Made by a program: the position numbers and the translations under genes. A model generated the notes under the pieces. The model made no database searches. It was not told the origin of the DNA and saw only the letters and a list, made by a program, of their open reading frames with translations. Below are positions 47,846-58,388 of a stretch of 64,000 bases of DNA, piece after piece; the stretch's first letter is position 1, and every line of letters starts with the position of its first letter. Origin of the DNA: Erythrobacter sp. YJ-T3-07 (GTDB lineage: Bacteria; Pseudomonadota; Alphaproteobacteria; Sphingomonadales; Sphingomonadaceae); contig NZ_JAEAGP010000001.1 of NCBI RefSeq assembly GCF_015999305.1, forward strand, positions 1,364,001-1,428,000. Direction: 5' to 3'.

Positions 47846-49606
47846 TCAGCGATCCCGCGGGCGAGCCTTCTTCGGTGCGCCCTTGCCTTTCGGGCCGGGC
47901 CTTGCGCCCGCGTCGTTGTTCTTGCGATGCGGCTTGGGCTTTCCATTGTGCCGACCCTGAGGGGGGCCCTTGCGGTTGGCGCGCGCGGCATCTCGCGGAG
48001 CCTCGGCCGATGCTTCGATGCGGATGTCGTCGCCATCGGCCCCGTCGTCGGCGGTGCGGGCCACGGCAGCGGAGAACTTGTCCGCGATCGTGCGCGGGAT
48101 CTGGAAGAACGTCTCGTCCGGGCCGATCCGGATCGCTCCGACTTCGTTGCGGGTGATGTGCCCGCGGCGGCAAAGCAGCGGCAGGATCCAGCGCGGGTCG
48201 GCATTGCGGCGACGGCCGATGTCCATCTTGAACCACACCGTATCCTCGAAGCCGGGACGGTGCTTTTCCGCCTGTGCAGCACGCCGTGCCTCGGGCGTGT
48301 TGGCGATCAGGTCTTCCGGCTCGGGCATCTTGGCCCGGTGCGAGGCGACCAGCATCGCCGCGAGTTCGCGCGGGGTGCGCTGCGCGAGCAGCGCATCGAC
48401 CAGTTCGGTGTCGCCTTCATCGGGCTCCACTGCCGTCAGCAGGGTCTGCATCAGGCGGTCGCGGTCCTTGGCCCTGATCGCCTCGCGATCGGGCGCGTCG
48501 GTCCACTTGGCGTCGATCTTCGCGTTGCGCAGCATCTGCTCCACCCGGCGGCGGCGCGAGAACGGGACCACCAGCACCGCAGTGCCCTTGCGGCCCGCGC
48601 GCCCCGTACGGCCCGAGCGGTGCTGCAAAGTCTCCGCATCGCGGGGAATTTCGACATGGACCACCAGGCTGAGCGTGGGCAGGTCGATCCCGCGCGCGGC
48701 GACATCGGTGGCGACGCACACACGGGCCCGCCGGTCGCGCAGCGCCTGCAGCGCCTGGTTACGCTCCGACTGCGAGTTCTCGCCTGAAAGCGAGACCACC
48801 GCAAAGCCGCGTTCCTGCAAGGTCGCGTGCATGTGGCGGACCTTTTCGCGCGTCCCGCAGAACAGGATCGCGGTCTCCGCCTCGTGATAGCGCAGCAGAT
48901 TGACGACCGCGTTCTCCACCTCGGGCGGTGAGACTACGACCGCTTCGTAGGAAATGTCGCCGTGGCCGCGATCGGCGCTGACGGTCGAGATGCGCAGCGC
49001 GTCGTTCTGGTAACGCCGGGCCAGTGCCTCGATCGGCTTGGGCATGGTGGCGGAGAACAGCAGCGTGCGGCGGTCTTCCGGCGTCGCGTCGAGGATCGTT
49101 TCCAGCTCTTCGCGGAAGCCCATGTCGAGCATCTCGTCCGCTTCGTCGAGCGTCACGGCCTTGAGCGCGGAAAGGTCGAGCGCACCGCGCTCCAGATGGT
49201 CGCGCAGGCGGCCGGGGGTGCCGACGACGATCGTCGCGCCCGAGCGCAATACCTGGCGCTCTGCGGACGGGTTCATCCCGCCCACGCAGGTCGCCACGCG
49301 GCCACCCGCCTTGGCGTAAAGCCACGAGAGTTCGCGGCTGACCTGCAGGGCAAGCTCGCGCGTCGGTGCGATCACCAGCGCGAGCGGCGCGATCGCGAAC
49401 GGTACCTTGCCATTCTCGTCGAGCAGCTGGCGGGCGACGGCCAGCCCGAAGGCGACCGTCTTGCCCGAGCCGGTCTGTGCGGAGACGACGAGGTCGCGCC
49501 CGCGCGCTTCGGGTTCGAGGACGGCGCCCTGCACGTCGGTCGGCTCGGAATAGCCGCGCTCTGTAAGGGCGGTCTGCAGGGTGTCGGGGAGTTCGGAGAA
49601 ATTCAT
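47846..49606 (-). CDS. DEAD-box RNA helicase (CsdA/DbpA-like)
   Basis: 586-residue ATP-dependent RNA helicase. The core has AQTGSGKT, PTRELALQ, the DEAD box itself, SAT, and HRSGRTGRAGR. The C-terminus contains a DbpA-type RNA-binding domain (FKMDIGRRRNADPRWILPLLCRR is its start) and then a basic Lys/Arg/Pro tail. Such proteins act in ribosome assembly or cold adaptation. It is convergent with the TonB receptor gene. Confidence 0.92.
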   Translation of the reverse strand: MNFSELPDTLQTALTERGYSEPTDVQGAVLEPEARGRDLVVSAQTGSGKTVAFGLAVARQLLDENGKVPFAIAPLALVIAPTRELALQVSRELSWLYAKAGGRVATCVGGMNPSAERQVLRSGATIVVGTPGRLRDHLERGALDLSALKAVTLDEADEMLDMGFREELETILDATPEDRRTLLFSATMPKPIEALARRYQNDALRISTVSADRGHGDISYEAVVVSPPEVENAVVNLLRYHEAETAILFCGTREKVRHMHATLQERGFAVVSLSGENSQSERNQALQALRDRRARVCVATDVAARGIDLPTLSLVVHVEIPRDAETLQHRSGRTGRAGRKGTAVLVVPFSRRRRVEQMLRNAKIDAKWTDAPDREAIRAKDRDRLMQTLLTAVEPDEGDTELVDALLAQRTPRELAAMLVASHRAKMPEPEDLIANTPEARRAAQAEKHRPGFEDTVWFKMDIGRRRNADPRWILPLLCRRGHITRNEVGAIRIGPDETFFQIPRTIADKFSAAVARTADDGADGDDIRIEASAEAPRDAARANRKGPPQGRHNGKPKPHRKNNDAGARPGPKGKGAPKKARPRDR

Positions 49607-49798
49607 ATCAAAACCTTGGCAAGCAATGCACGCGCGGCAGACGCCTCATGCGGCTGAATGTGGCCATCGACTATATGGGATGGGGTATCGTCGAGCGTCT
49701 GCCGGTCGGCGATGTTGAAGGCCCCTTACGCTATTATTGTTCTTTTGGCTTGCGATTTCTTGCGCGCCTGAATTCGCTCCCGTTGGAGTGTCCGAAGC

Positions 49799-50689
49799 TC
49801 AGTCCGCCTGATCCTGCTCCCCTTGGAGAAGACCCGCCAGCAGGGGGTTGGGAAACCGCCGCCTGAGCGTGATGGCGTAGAATACCTCTTCGAGGCCTGA
49901 CAGGCGGTCGACCTCAATCAGCGCGGCACTCTCCAGCTCGTCCTTGACGACGATTGGCGGCACGATGGCGAGGCCCACACCCTCGCGCGCAAGCAGTCGG
50001 ATCATCGCCATGTCGTCCACCTCCGCCGCGATCTTCGGGCGTATGGCGAGCCGGTTGAACAGAGCGTCGAGGCCCGAGCGAATGCTGGTGTCGATCGTGG
50101 GCAGGATCAGCGGGCGCTCCGCCAGCAACGTCTCCAGCTGCGCATTCTTGCCGACAAGCTCGCGCGTTCCGATCAGGCTGACCGGCTGGTCCGCGATCGT
50201 ATCGGTGATCCAGGGGGTCGCCGCGTCGCGCTGCGGGGCGATATTGGCGAGCACGATATCGATCCGGTGCGCTTCCAGCCCGGCAAGCAGTTCGCCCAGC
50301 GCGCCGGAGCGGATCACGATCTCGACATCGTCGCGCCCGATCAGCGGCTGGAGGAAACCGATCTGGAAGTTGCGCGACAGCGTCGCCTGCGATCCGACCC
50401 GCAGTACCTGGCGCTGGCGCGAGTGACGCTCCCCCAGAGTATTGAGCAGCTCATCTCCGGTCTCGAAGATCGCGTCGGCGTGATCCAGTGCGATCCGCCC
50501 CGCCTCGGTCAGGATCAGTGTGCGCCCGCGCCGTTCGAAGAGGGGATGGCCCAACCGCTCTTCAAGCAGGCGGATCTGGGTCGAGACGGCGGACTGCGAC
50601 ACGTTGAGGCGCTGCGCGGCGCGGGTCAGGTTCCCCTCGTGCGCGACCATGTGAAAATAGCGCAGGTGATGGAAGTTCAGTTCGGCCAT
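49799..50689 (-). CDS. LysR-family regulator divergent from dabBA
   Basis: 296-residue LysR-type regulator. The N-terminal helix-turn-helix (FHHLRYFHMVAHEGNLTRAAQRLNVS begins it) is followed by an effector domain. The overall sequence resembles the NhaR/LysR type found next to DAB inorganic-carbon transporters. The gene starts directly at a near-perfect palindrome and faces away from dabB across 107 bases, the normal layout of a LysR protein controlling its divergent operon. Bicarbonate- or CO2-limitation control is an inference. Confidence 0.88.
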   Translation of the reverse strand: MAELNFHHLRYFHMVAHEGNLTRAAQRLNVSQSAVSTQIRLLEERLGHPLFERRGRTLILTEAGRIALDHADAIFETGDELLNTLGERHSRQRQVLRVGSQATLSRNFQIGFLQPLIGRDDVEIVIRSGALGELLAGLEAHRIDIVLANIAPQRDAATPWITDTIADQPVSLIGTRELVGKNAQLETLLAERPLILPTIDTSIRSGLDALFNRLAIRPKIAAEVDDMAMIRLLAREGVGLAIVPPIVVKDELESAALIEVDRLSGLEEVFYAITLRRRFPNPLLAGLLQGEQDQAD

Positions 50690-50711
50690 TCGTTCTTTTA
50701 AACAGAACGAA
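50689..50711. promoter_or_regulatory. Palindromic operator candidate for the LysR regulator
   Basis: TTCGTTCT-tttaaac-AGAACGAA, a perfect 8-base inverted repeat that also satisfies the LysR T-N11-A pattern, immediately at the lysR start in the lysR-dabB gap. A second partial repeat (attc-N10-gaat) follows at about 50712. Confidence 0.6.
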
Positions 50712-50796
50712 ATTCTATGAATAATGAATTTTTCTTATCACCACCGGGCGCATAGCTCCCGGCCCGTCGTTCACAGCCACGGGAAGATGCCTGCTC

Positions 50797-52359
50797 ATGA
50801 CCCTCGATTTCCTGCTCCTTGGCACGCCGGCGCTGCTGTTGCTCGCGGCCGCGATCGCGCCCTTCGCATCGAGGCATCGCTGGGGGCTTATCCCACGCTT
50901 GGTCGAGGCCTCATCGCTCGGTGCGCTGGCCATCAGCGTGGCGGCTCTCGCGTTGCTCGTCGTTGATGGTCCTCAGACAGGGGTATTGCTTGGTGTCGGA
51001 GGTCTCGGCTTCGCCGCGCGGCTCGATGTGGTCAGCGCGACCATGCTGACGCTGGTTGCCTTCGTCGGCTGGATCGTGCTGCGCTATTCGATCACCTATC
51101 TGGAGGGTGAGGCGCGGCGCGGGCCGTTTCTGGGATGGATGGCTGCGACGCTGGCGGCGGTGCTGCTGCTGGTACAGGGCGGCAACCTGTTCCATTTCGT
51201 GGTCGCCTGGATCGCGACGAGCCTGTGCCTCCATCGCCTGCTGCTGTTCTATCCGGACCGGGTGCAGGCCGTGCGCGCCGCTCGCAAGAAATACCTTGTC
51301 GCCCGGGTCGGTGATGCGGCGCTGATCGGAGCAGCAGCGCTGCTGTTCTTCGGCTATGGCACCGCCGATATTGCCGCGATCGCGGACGCTACCCGCGCGG
51401 GTGTGGTCCCCGGGGGATCGGGACTAGCAGCAGGGCTGCTGGCGCTCGCCGCGATCCTCAAGTCCGCACAGTTCCCCGTCCATGGCTGGCTGACCGAGGT
51501 GATGGAGACGCCGACGCCTGTCTCCGCGCTGCTCCATGCAGGCGTGGTCAATGGCGGCGGGTTCCTGCTGGTGCGCTTCGCCGATGTCATGCTGCTGAGC
51601 CCCGGCGTGCTTGCCGTGCTGGTCATCATCGGCGGCTTTTCCGCCCTGCTTGGCGGGCTAGCGATGCTGACCCAGTCGGCAGTCAAGAACTCGCTCGCCT
51701 GGTCGACCATCGCGCAGATGGGCTTCATGATCATGCAGTGCGGCCTCGCGCTGTTCCCGCTCGCGCTGCTGCATATCGTCGCGCACTCGCTCTACAAGGC
51801 GCACGCGTTTCTGTCCTCGGGCGGAGCGGTGGAGGTCGTCGCTGCGATCCGCCGTCCCGGGCCGATCGCGATCCCCGATGGATGGGCGGTCGCGCGTGCG
51901 TTCGCGCTCGCGCTGGCGATCTATGCCACCATCGGCCTTGTCTTCGGGATCGGGCACAAGTCGCCCCAGGCGATAACGCTGGGCGCGATCCTGATCTTCG
52001 GCGTTGCCTACCTGCTTGCCCAAGGGCTCGCCGATGCAGCCCCGCGCGTGCTCACCCTGCGCACCGCGCTGGCCGCCGTCGCAGCCTCGATCAGCTACTT
52101 CGCACTCCAGACCATCACCGAGTGGCTGACCAAGGGCGCGCTCCCGTCAACGCCCGCGCCGGGGCCGCTCGAATGGGCGCTGCTGGTATTGACCGTGTGC
52201 AGCTTCGGCGTGGTCGCGGTGGCGCAGGCGATGTTTCCCATCTGGTCGAACCACCCTGCTGCAGCAGGCCTGCGCGTCCACCTGTCCAACGGGCTCTACG
52301 CCAATGCCGTGTTCGACCGTCTGATCGGCAACTGGACCACCCCGCGCAGCCCGCGGTGA
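50797..52359 (+). CDS. dabB: DAB inorganic carbon transporter, membrane subunit DabB
   Basis: 520-residue polytopic protein of the NuoL/MrpA proton-channel family (about 14 membrane segments; key segment [20 protein letters not shown] with Lys and Glu of the proton path). Its position directly before dabA identifies it as DabB, which couples ion flow to vectorial CO2 hydration and bicarbonate accumulation. It is shorter than NuoL and not part of a nuo operon. A GGGAAG ribosome site precedes the ATG; dabA follows after 14 bases. Confidence 0.9.
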   Translation: MTLDFLLLGTPALLLLAAAIAPFASRHRWGLIPRLVEASSLGALAISVAALALLVVDGPQTGVLLGVGGLGFAARLDVVSATMLTLVAFVGWIVLRYSITYLEGEARRGPFLGWMAATLAAVLLLVQGGNLFHFVVAWIATSLCLHRLLLFYPDRVQAVRAARKKYLVARVGDAALIGAAALLFFGYGTADIAAIADATRAGVVPGGSGLAAGLLALAAILKSAQFPVHGWLTEVMETPTPVSALLHAGVVNGGGFLLVRFADVMLLSPGVLAVLVIIGGFSALLGGLAMLTQSAVKNSLAWSTIAQMGFMIMQCGLALFPLALLHIVAHSLYKAHAFLSSGGAVEVVAAIRRPGPIAIPDGWAVARAFALALAIYATIGLVFGIGHKSPQAITLGAILIFGVAYLLAQGLADAAPRVLTLRTALAAVAASISYFALQTITEWLTKGALPSTPAPGPLEWALLVLTVCSFGVVAVAQAMFPIWSNHPAAAGLRVHLSNGLYANAVFDRLIGNWTTPRSPR

Positions 52360-52373
52360 AGGAGAGAGAAGCA

Positions 52374-54785
52374 ATGCTGATGTCCTGCCAAGATCCCGGG
52401 AACGAAGCCGTCGTCTCCCGCGCGGCCGAGGCGGCTGCCCGGCAGATCCCTCCGCTATGGTCGCTGTCGTCCTCGGTCGCGGTCAATCCCTTTCTAGGCC
52501 AGAGCGAGGCCACGCTGGCCCAGGCCGCGGCCCGCCTGTCGCGGGTCGGAAAGGTGCCGGTGGTCATGCCGCGCAGCTGGTATGCGGAGCGGATCGCTTC
52601 TGGCGAGATTGCGCAGGCTGATCTGGCCGCCGCGCTCGCCAGCTCCCCGCACGAAAACAAACCGCGCGACCTCGCCATGCTTGAGGCTGAGCTGGACAAG
52701 GATATTCCGATCCCCAACGCGCTGCGGACCGTGGCGGACCTCGTCGCAGCGCGCAGCGGGACAGACTGGCCGGGCGTTATCGCAGAACGGATCGGGCTCT
52801 GGGCCGGTGGCTATTTCGATCGCGGGCAGGCGCTGTGGGCCGCACCGCGCGACCGGTCTGCTTGGGCCGCTTGGCGCGCCTACGCGATGCATGATCTCAC
52901 ACCCGAGATCATGGGGCTGAAAGGGTTCGCGCGCTTCGTGGCGGAGGCGCCCGAGGACGCGCGCCATTCCATCGCCCGCTCGGTCGCGCGCCTGGGGCTG
53001 GGCGAGGCGGCGCTCGCCACGCTGTTCCATCAGCTGCTGATGTCGCTGGGCGGCTGGGCGCAGTTCGCGCGCTGTGAATTGTGGCGGGCGGAGCTTGCCG
53101 GGGCGACCGACGAGACGCTGATCGATCTGCTCGCGATCAGGCTGCTGTGGGAGGAAGCGCTGTTCCTCCAGCACGAAACGCAGATCGACGAAGACTGGAC
53201 CACCATGCGTGCCGCGCACTCCGCACCGATCAGGCCCTCGCGCCGGCATGTGGTGGACGAGATCCTGCAGGAGGCCGCCGAACGGGCCGCACAACGCAAG
53301 CTAGCCGTGACGCTTGCCACCAAGTTGCCCGCCCACGCGCCCGATCGCCCCGCGCTGCAGGCAGCGTTCTGCATCGACGTGCGCTCCGAAGTCTTCCGGC
53401 GCGCGCTGGAGTCGGTCGATCCCGCGATCCGGACGCTGGGCTTCGCAGGCTTCTTCGGCGTTGCTGCCGAACACCGGCGGTCCGCATCCGATGTCGACGA
53501 GCATCGCCTGCCCGTGTTGCTCAACGCTGTCGTCACCTCGCGCGCCGGCGACGTGAAGGATGCGGAGGCCGATCTGGCCCAACGCTATCGCGCCAGGGCA
53601 AAGCGCGCGTGGGGCCGCTTCAAGCTTGCTGCAGTGTCCTCCTTCGCCTTCGTCGAGGCGATGGGTCCGGTCTATATCGGCAAGCTGGTGCGCGACGGTC
53701 TGGGCATCGCTTCGGCCCCGGCTCGCGATGATCCAGCCCCACGCTTCGACCCCGACCTCGCGCCCGAAGCGCGAGTCGATGCGGCGGAAACCGTGCTGCG
53801 GGCGATGTCTTTGGTCGATGGGTTTGCGCCAATCGTCTTGCTGGCGGGTCACGGTGCCAACGTGGTCAACAATCCGCACGCGAGCGGCCTGCACTGCGGT
53901 GCCTGCGGCGGCTATTCGGGCGAGGTAAGCGCGCGGCTGCTGGCGCAGCTCCTCAATGATCCGGCGGTTCGTGAAGCGCTGGTCGAGCGGGGCATCGCCA
54001 TCCCGCACGATACGCTGTTTGTCGCCGCGTTGCACGATACGACCACCGACCGGGTCACGCTGTACGATAACGACCGGCCAAGCGATGTGCACCACAGTAA
54101 GCTCGACAAGGTGCAACATTGGCTGGAGACCGCTGGAGAAATCGCGCGGGGCGAGCGCGCGCTGCGGCTTCCCGGCGCAGGGCGGGCACGGGATGTGTCT
54201 GCGCGGGCGCATAACTGGGCCGAGGTGCGGCCCGAATGGGGGCTGGCCGGATGCCAAGCGTTCATCGCCGCGCCGCGTCAGCGGACCTCCCGCCGCAACC
54301 TGCAAGGGCGCACATTCCTGCACGACTACGACTGGCGGCTCGACGAGGAGCGCGGCTTCCCCGTGCTCGAACAGATCATGACCGCACCGGTGGTCGTCGC
54401 GAGCTGGATAAACCTGCAATATTACGGCTCTGCCGTTGCTCCGCAGGCGTTCGGAGCGGGCAACAAGCTGCTCCATAATGTCGTGGGCGGGGTGGGCGTG
54501 CTGGAAGGAAATGGCGGCCCCTTGCGTGCAGGCCTGCCGTGGCAATCCCTGCATGATGGGGAAAAACTGATCCATCAGCCGCTGCGTCTGTCGGTGTGCA
54601 TCGAGGCACCGTGCGAGGCGATGAGCGATATCCTTTCCCGGCACGACGGGGTGCGCAGCCTGTTCGACAAGCGCTGGCTGCATCTCTTCGCGATGGGAGC
54701 GGAGGGCCTGACGCATCGCTATCTCGGCGGGTTGCAATGGGAGGCATTGCGCGCAGGAGATGGAGCGGACGATGCCGGGCGATGA
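52374..54785 (+). CDS. dabA: DAB inorganic carbon transporter, zinc subunit DabA (DUF2309)
   Basis: 803-residue cytoplasmic subunit of the DAB system, a carbonic-anhydrase-like protein that converts CO2 to bicarbonate one-way when coupled to DabB. The zinc/active-site set appears complete: Cys333 and Asp335 (AFCIDVRSE), His493 (LAGHGANV) and Cys508 (LHCGACGG), in the spacing of characterised homologues. The start at 52374 has a strong AAGGAG site; the long upstream open frame is dabB read out of frame. The stop overlaps a small broken gene by 14 bases. Confidence 0.93.
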   Translation: MLMSCQDPGNEAVVSRAAEAAARQIPPLWSLSSSVAVNPFLGQSEATLAQAAARLSRVGKVPVVMPRSWYAERIASGEIAQADLAAALASSPHENKPRDLAMLEAELDKDIPIPNALRTVADLVAARSGTDWPGVIAERIGLWAGGYFDRGQALWAAPRDRSAWAAWRAYAMHDLTPEIMGLKGFARFVAEAPEDARHSIARSVARLGLGEAALATLFHQLLMSLGGWAQFARCELWRAELAGATDETLIDLLAIRLLWEEALFLQHETQIDEDWTTMRAAHSAPIRPSRRHVVDEILQEAAERAAQRKLAVTLATKLPAHAPDRPALQAAFCIDVRSEVFRRALESVDPAIRTLGFAGFFGVAAEHRRSASDVDEHRLPVLLNAVVTSRAGDVKDAEADLAQRYRARAKRAWGRFKLAAVSSFAFVEAMGPVYIGKLVRDGLGIASAPARDDPAPRFDPDLAPEARVDAAETVLRAMSLVDGFAPIVLLAGHGANVVNNPHASGLHCGACGGYSGEVSARLLAQLLNDPAVREALVERGIAIPHDTLFVAALHDTTTDRVTLYDNDRPSDVHHSKLDKVQHWLETAGEIARGERALRLPGAGRARDVSARAHNWAEVRPEWGLAGCQAFIAAPRQRTSRRNLQGRTFLHDYDWRLDEERGFPVLEQIMTAPVVVASWINLQYYGSAVAPQAFGAGNKLLHNVVGGVGVLEGNGGPLRAGLPWQSLHDGEKLIHQPLRLSVCIEAPCEAMSDILSRHDGVRSLFDKRWLHLFAMGAEGLTHRYLGGLQWEALRAGDGADDAGR

Positions 54786-55042
54786 GCGCGCGGTCGAGCT
54801 CAGGCTGGTCAAGGATCGGCTCGCGTGGGCGCTGGGACATCCTGCTGTCAGCGATTGGGTCAAGCGCGGCCTAGCAAGCGCGCGGCAGCGCGACCCGGTC
54901 GAGGGTGCACGGCGATCTGGAACTGATGACCCACGTGGTCAGGCAGTGGGCCAGCGCCGATGCCGACACCAAGACGGCTGAGACGATGCGCGCCGAGTCG
55001 CTCCAACAGGTTGGGGAGACACTGCCTGGCCGGCCGCAATAA
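54772..55042 (+). pseudogene. Small gene after dabA disrupted by a one-base frameshift
   Basis: An ATG at 54772 overlaps the dabA end and opens a hydrophilic helical frame (VELRLVKDRLAWALGHPAVS...). Coding character then shifts by one base near the GGG at 54903-54905 into DLELMTHVVRQWASADADTK and ends at a TAA at 55042. Removing one G would give a continuous 89-residue protein. It could be a true mutation or a sequencing error. The product family is not recognised; its coupling to dabA suggests a DAB accessory protein. Confidence 0.6.
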
Positions 55043-55087
55043 CCCATCGCATCGTCATTCGGACATCCGGTGACGCTCTGCGGCTGG

Positions 55088-55118
55088 GCTCGCCCTCGGC
55101 GGCGAGGAAAGGGCGAGC
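55088..55118. terminator. Hairpin between the dab genes and puf operon
   Basis: Perfect 8-pair stem gctcgccc/gggcgagc with a 15-base loop and no T run. It lies 46 bases after the broken small gene and 48 before the first PpsR-like box, so it may separate the dab and puf transcripts. Confidence 0.4.
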
Positions 55119-55165
55119 ATCTGCCCGGTGGTCCGCGTGCTTTGACCTTGCGGCGCTCGGGTTAT

Positions 55166-55183
55166 TGTGCGACGTAAATCACA
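55166..55183 (+). promoter_or_regulatory. PpsR/CrtJ-type box 1 upstream of pufL
   Basis: TGT-N12-ACA palindrome (tgtgcgacgtaaatcaca), the binding pattern of the photosystem repressor PpsR/CrtJ, 53 bases before the pufL start. It pairs with box 2 at 33 bases centre to centre, about three helical turns. Confidence 0.65.
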
Positions 55184-55198
55184 GTAGCCACCATGAAG

Positions 55199-55216
55199 TG
55201 TCTATTATGTTGTACA
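55199..55216 (+). promoter_or_regulatory. PpsR/CrtJ-type box 2 upstream of pufL
   Basis: Second exact TGT-N12-ACA (tgtctattatgttgtaca), ending 19 bases before the pufL GTG. Tandem boxes are the usual arrangement for cooperative PpsR binding. Confidence 0.65.
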
Positions 55217-55235
55217 GTTGCCGAGGGGTCGTGCC

Positions 55236-56084
55236 GTGTCGATGCTCAGTTTCGAGCGGAAATATCGCGTCTCGGGGGGCACGCTGGTTGGCGGCGATCT
55301 CTTCGACTTCTGGGTCGGGCCGTTCTACGTCGGCTTCTTCGGCGTCACGACCGCGTTTTTCGCGCTGCTCGGTTCCAGCCTGATCGTCTACGGTGCGGCC
55401 ATCGGCGGCACGTGGAATATCTGGCAGATCGACATCGCGCCGCCCGCGATCGAATATGGCCTCGGCTTGGCGCCGTTACGCGAAGGCGGGCTGTGGCAGA
55501 TCATCACCGTCTGCGCGATCGGAGCGTTCGTTTCATGGGCGCTGCGGCAGGTGGAAATCTCCCGCAAGCTGGGGATGGGCTTCCATATCCCGATCGCGTT
55601 TTCCTTCGCGATCTTCGCCTACCTCAGCCTCGAAGTATTCCGGCCGATCATGCTCGGCGCATGGGGTCACGCCTTCCCCTACGGTATTTTCAGCCATCTC
55701 GATTGGGTCTCCAACGTCGGCTACCAGGGGCTGCATTTTCATTACAACCCGGCGCACATGCTGGCGGTAACGTGCTTCTTCGGCACCACGCTGATGCTGG
55801 CGATGCACGGCGGCGTCATCCTGTCTGCGGTCAATCCGCCCAAGGGTGAGGAGGTCAAGCATGGCCAGCACGAAAACCAGTATTTCCGCGACACCATCGC
55901 CTATTCCATCGGGCCTCTCGGAATCCACAGGCTCGGCTGGTTCGCGGCGATCAATGCTGGTTTCTGGAGCGCGATCTGCATCCTGATCAGCGGTCCCTTC
56001 TGGATCAGCGGCTGGCCCTATTTCTACGACTGGTACCTGCAGCTGCCGTTCTGGAACGACATGGGGCTGGGGGGGCTCGGCTGA
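55236..56084 (+). CDS. pufL: Photosynthetic reaction centre L subunit
   Basis: 282-residue type II reaction-centre subunit with five membrane helices. It starts [32 protein letters not shown], as all PufL do. The chromophore and iron ligands are conserved: His in FSHLDWVSN (accessory bacteriochlorophyll), HYNPAHM (special pair), AMHGG and GIHRLG (iron). The GTG at 55236 is chosen because GAGGGG lies 7 bases before it; ATG 55242 is the alternative. pufBA antenna genes, which normally precede pufL, are absent. The stop overlaps the pufM start. Confidence 0.96.
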   Translation: MSMLSFERKYRVSGGTLVGGDLFDFWVGPFYVGFFGVTTAFFALLGSSLIVYGAAIGGTWNIWQIDIAPPAIEYGLGLAPLREGGLWQIITVCAIGAFVSWALRQVEISRKLGMGFHIPIAFSFAIFAYLSLEVFRPIMLGAWGHAFPYGIFSHLDWVSNVGYQGLHFHYNPAHMLAVTCFFGTTLMLAMHGGVILSAVNPPKGEEVKHGQHENQYFRDTIAYSIGPLGIHRLGWFAAINAGFWSAICILISGPFWISGWPYFYDWYLQLPFWNDMGLGGLG

Positions 56085-57142
56085 TGGCTTCGTTTCACTC
56101 TCTCTATTCGCAGATCCAGATCCACGGGCCCTACGACGAAGGCTTGCCGCTGAAAGGCCATGAATCTCCGCGCCTTATCAAGCCGGTCCTCAACCGGTGG
56201 CTCGGCAAGATCGGCGACCCGCAGATTGGGCCAACCTATCTGGGGTTCTGCGGCATTGCCTCGCTGATCTGCGGCTTCATTGCGATCGAGATTATCGGCC
56301 TCAACTTCTGGGCCTCCGTCGACTGGAATCCGGTCGCCTTCATTGAAGGAATCGCCTGGCACCGGCTCGATCCGCCGGAGGCGAAGTGGGGCTTCACCCC
56401 GTTCGTCCCGCTGACCGAAGGGGGCTGGTGGATCTGGGCCGGCTTTTTCCTGACCGCCTCGATCCTGCTGTGGTGGTGCCGGATGTACCTGCGCGCCAAG
56501 GCACTGGGGATGAGCACGCATGTCGCGTGGGCCTTCGCCAGCGCGATTTTCCTCTATCTCAGCCTCGGCTTCATTCGCCCGATGCTGATGGGATCATGGC
56601 ACGAGGCACCGCCTTTCGGGATCATCCCCCACCTCAACTGGACCGCGTCGTTCTCCGTCCTGTACGGCAATTTCTATTACAACCCGTTCCACTGCTTCTC
56701 GATCGTGTTCCTGTACGGATCGGTGCTGCTGTTCGCGATGCATGGCGGCACCATCCTTGCAGTGTCGCGCTTCGGGGGAGAGCGGGAGACGGAGGAGATC
56801 GTCGATCGCGGTACTGCGGCGGAGCGCGGCGCGCTGTTCTGGCGCTGGACCATGGGCTTTAACGCGACCTTCGAGTCCGTCCATCGCTGGGCCTACTGGT
56901 TCGCCATCCTGACGACCTTTTCGGGCGCGATCGGCATCCTGCTGACCGGGACCGTGGTCGACAACTGGTATCTGTGGGGCGTTAAATGGGGCCTCGCTCC
57001 TGAGTACCCCGCGACCTACCCCGACATGACGCTTCCGCCCGAGATTGCAGAACAGGTTCGCGCGGCTACCGGCGGAACCGGCGCCTCGCTTGATCTGTCG
57101 GCACCGCCTGCGCCTGCTCCTTCGCCGGAGGTATCCCAATGA
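56084..57142 (+). CDS. pufM: Photosynthetic reaction centre M subunit
   Basis: 352-residue partner of PufL. Ligands are present: His in [10 protein letters not shown], special-pair His in YYNPFHC, iron ligands in [13 protein letters not shown] and VHRWAYW. The C-terminus extends about 30 residues beyond the Rhodobacter protein as an Ala/Pro-rich tail, as seen in species with a bound tetraheme cytochrome. The start codon overlaps the pufL stop (TGATG) and the end overlaps pufC (ATGA). Confidence 0.96.
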   Translation: MASFHSLYSQIQIHGPYDEGLPLKGHESPRLIKPVLNRWLGKIGDPQIGPTYLGFCGIASLICGFIAIEIIGLNFWASVDWNPVAFIEGIAWHRLDPPEAKWGFTPFVPLTEGGWWIWAGFFLTASILLWWCRMYLRAKALGMSTHVAWAFASAIFLYLSLGFIRPMLMGSWHEAPPFGIIPHLNWTASFSVLYGNFYYNPFHCFSIVFLYGSVLLFAMHGGTILAVSRFGGERETEEIVDRGTAAERGALFWRWTMGFNATFESVHRWAYWFAILTTFSGAIGILLTGTVVDNWYLWGVKWGLAPEYPATYPDMTLPPEIAEQVRAATGGTGASLDLSAPPAPAPSPEVSQ

Positions 57143-58287
57143 CCCCGCTGGAAAAGCGCCCCCGGTCGAGCCTTCTCGGCATCTTCCTGCTTGCTGCGGC
57201 ATTCGCGACGCTGCTGTTCGTCCTGCTGGTGCCGACCTGGGATGCGCCCTGGGATCCGATCGAATCGCGCGAATGGGGCTGGCGCGGTATCGCGATGAAC
57301 ACCTTCACCTCCGAACGGACCCGCAGCGACCCGCTCAACCTGGTGCCCGCGTCGATCGAACCGTTCGAGGCACGCGGAGTATCCGCTGGCGAGGCTTACG
57401 AGAACGTCCAGGTGTTGGGCGATCTCGACGCCGCGCAATTCGATCACCTGATGCTGTCGATCACCGAATGGGTCGCGCCCGAAGAAGGCTGCGCCTATTG
57501 TCACAATCCTGACGCGAGCTTCGCGGCGGACGACATGTACACCAAGAAAGTCGCCCGGCGGATGTTGACCATGGTCCGCGATATCAATGCGAATTCCAGG
57601 CACGTCGGCAATGTCGGGGTGACCTGCTACACCTGCCACCGCGGGCAGGGCGTGCCGCCTCGTCACTGGTTCAAGGCAGCCGAGCCCAAGCCGCCGATGG
57701 GGGGTGTCGTTGGCAAGCCTCCGCCATGGAACAGAACGGCGAAGACGATGCGCGATTTCTTCCCGCGCGCTGCGTTCGAGAACTATCTGCTGGACGATCA
57801 GCAGATCATGGGTGCGCAGGCGCGCTCCGTATCCGGCGAAGTCACTGATCTCGCGGATCTGGAGAACATCTACATCCTCATGATGCAGATGTCCGACGGG
57901 CTGGGGGTCAATTGCAATTTCTGCCACAACAGCCGCGCCTTCGCCGACTGGTCGCAGAGTACGCCGAAGCGGATCACTGCGTGGTACGGCATCCGCATGA
58001 CCCGGGGGATCAACCGCGACTATCTGACCAAGATGCATGACCTGTTTCCTGCCGATCGGCTCGGGCCGCTCGGCGATGTTGCCAAGGTGGATTGCGGCAC
58101 CTGTCACAACGGCATGTCGCGCCCGCTGGGAGGGGCGCCAATGGCACGCGGTTACGAGGGATTGCGGGGGGCGGGCTCGGGCAGTGCGATCACACGTGCC
58201 ACCGCGTTCGAAACGCGCTTGCCTCATGAGGCCGAAATTACCGAACCCGCGCCAACGCCCGCCGGTTTGCAGCAGGGCGGCCAATAG
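57139..58287 (+). CDS. pufC: Reaction centre tetraheme cytochrome c subunit
   Basis: 382-residue cytochrome that re-reduces the photo-oxidised special pair from the periplasm. It has exactly four CxxCH sites (CAYCH, CYTCH, CNFCH, CGTCH) arranged as two pairs, and methionine axial ligands in the intervening helices. The N-terminal hydrophobic segment (residues about 12-32) has no lipobox cysteine, so it should remain as a membrane anchor. Heme attachment would use the Ccm system encoded at 10-15 kb. It is convergent with puhC. Confidence 0.96.
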   Translation: MTPLEKRPRSSLLGIFLLAAAFATLLFVLLVPTWDAPWDPIESREWGWRGIAMNTFTSERTRSDPLNLVPASIEPFEARGVSAGEAYENVQVLGDLDAAQFDHLMLSITEWVAPEEGCAYCHNPDASFAADDMYTKKVARRMLTMVRDINANSRHVGNVGVTCYTCHRGQGVPPRHWFKAAEPKPPMGGVVGKPPPWNRTAKTMRDFFPRAAFENYLLDDQQIMGAQARSVSGEVTDLADLENIYILMMQMSDGLGVNCNFCHNSRAFADWSQSTPKRITAWYGIRMTRGINRDYLTKMHDLFPADRLGPLGDVAKVDCGTCHNGMSRPLGGAPMARGYEGLRGAGSGSAITRATAFETRLPHEAEITEPAPTPAGLQQGGQ

Positions 58288-58388
58288 CGGCCCGAACCTC
58301 CGCCAGGTGCCGCAAATACGGCATGGGCGTATAGCGGATTGTAGAGATGGGAGCGTTACCTGAGCGCAGCCGCAGCGATCAGGCACGC

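Noticed and set aside
49648..49866. 72-residue plus-strand frame overlapping the end of lysR
   Set aside because: Second half is antisense to lysR, composition is Pro-rich and no ribosome site is present.
54786..55235. Search for pufB and pufA (or pufQ) before pufL
   Set aside because: No short membrane-helix frame with the antenna histidine motif was found; the space is filled by the frameshifted gene, a hairpin and PpsR-like boxes.
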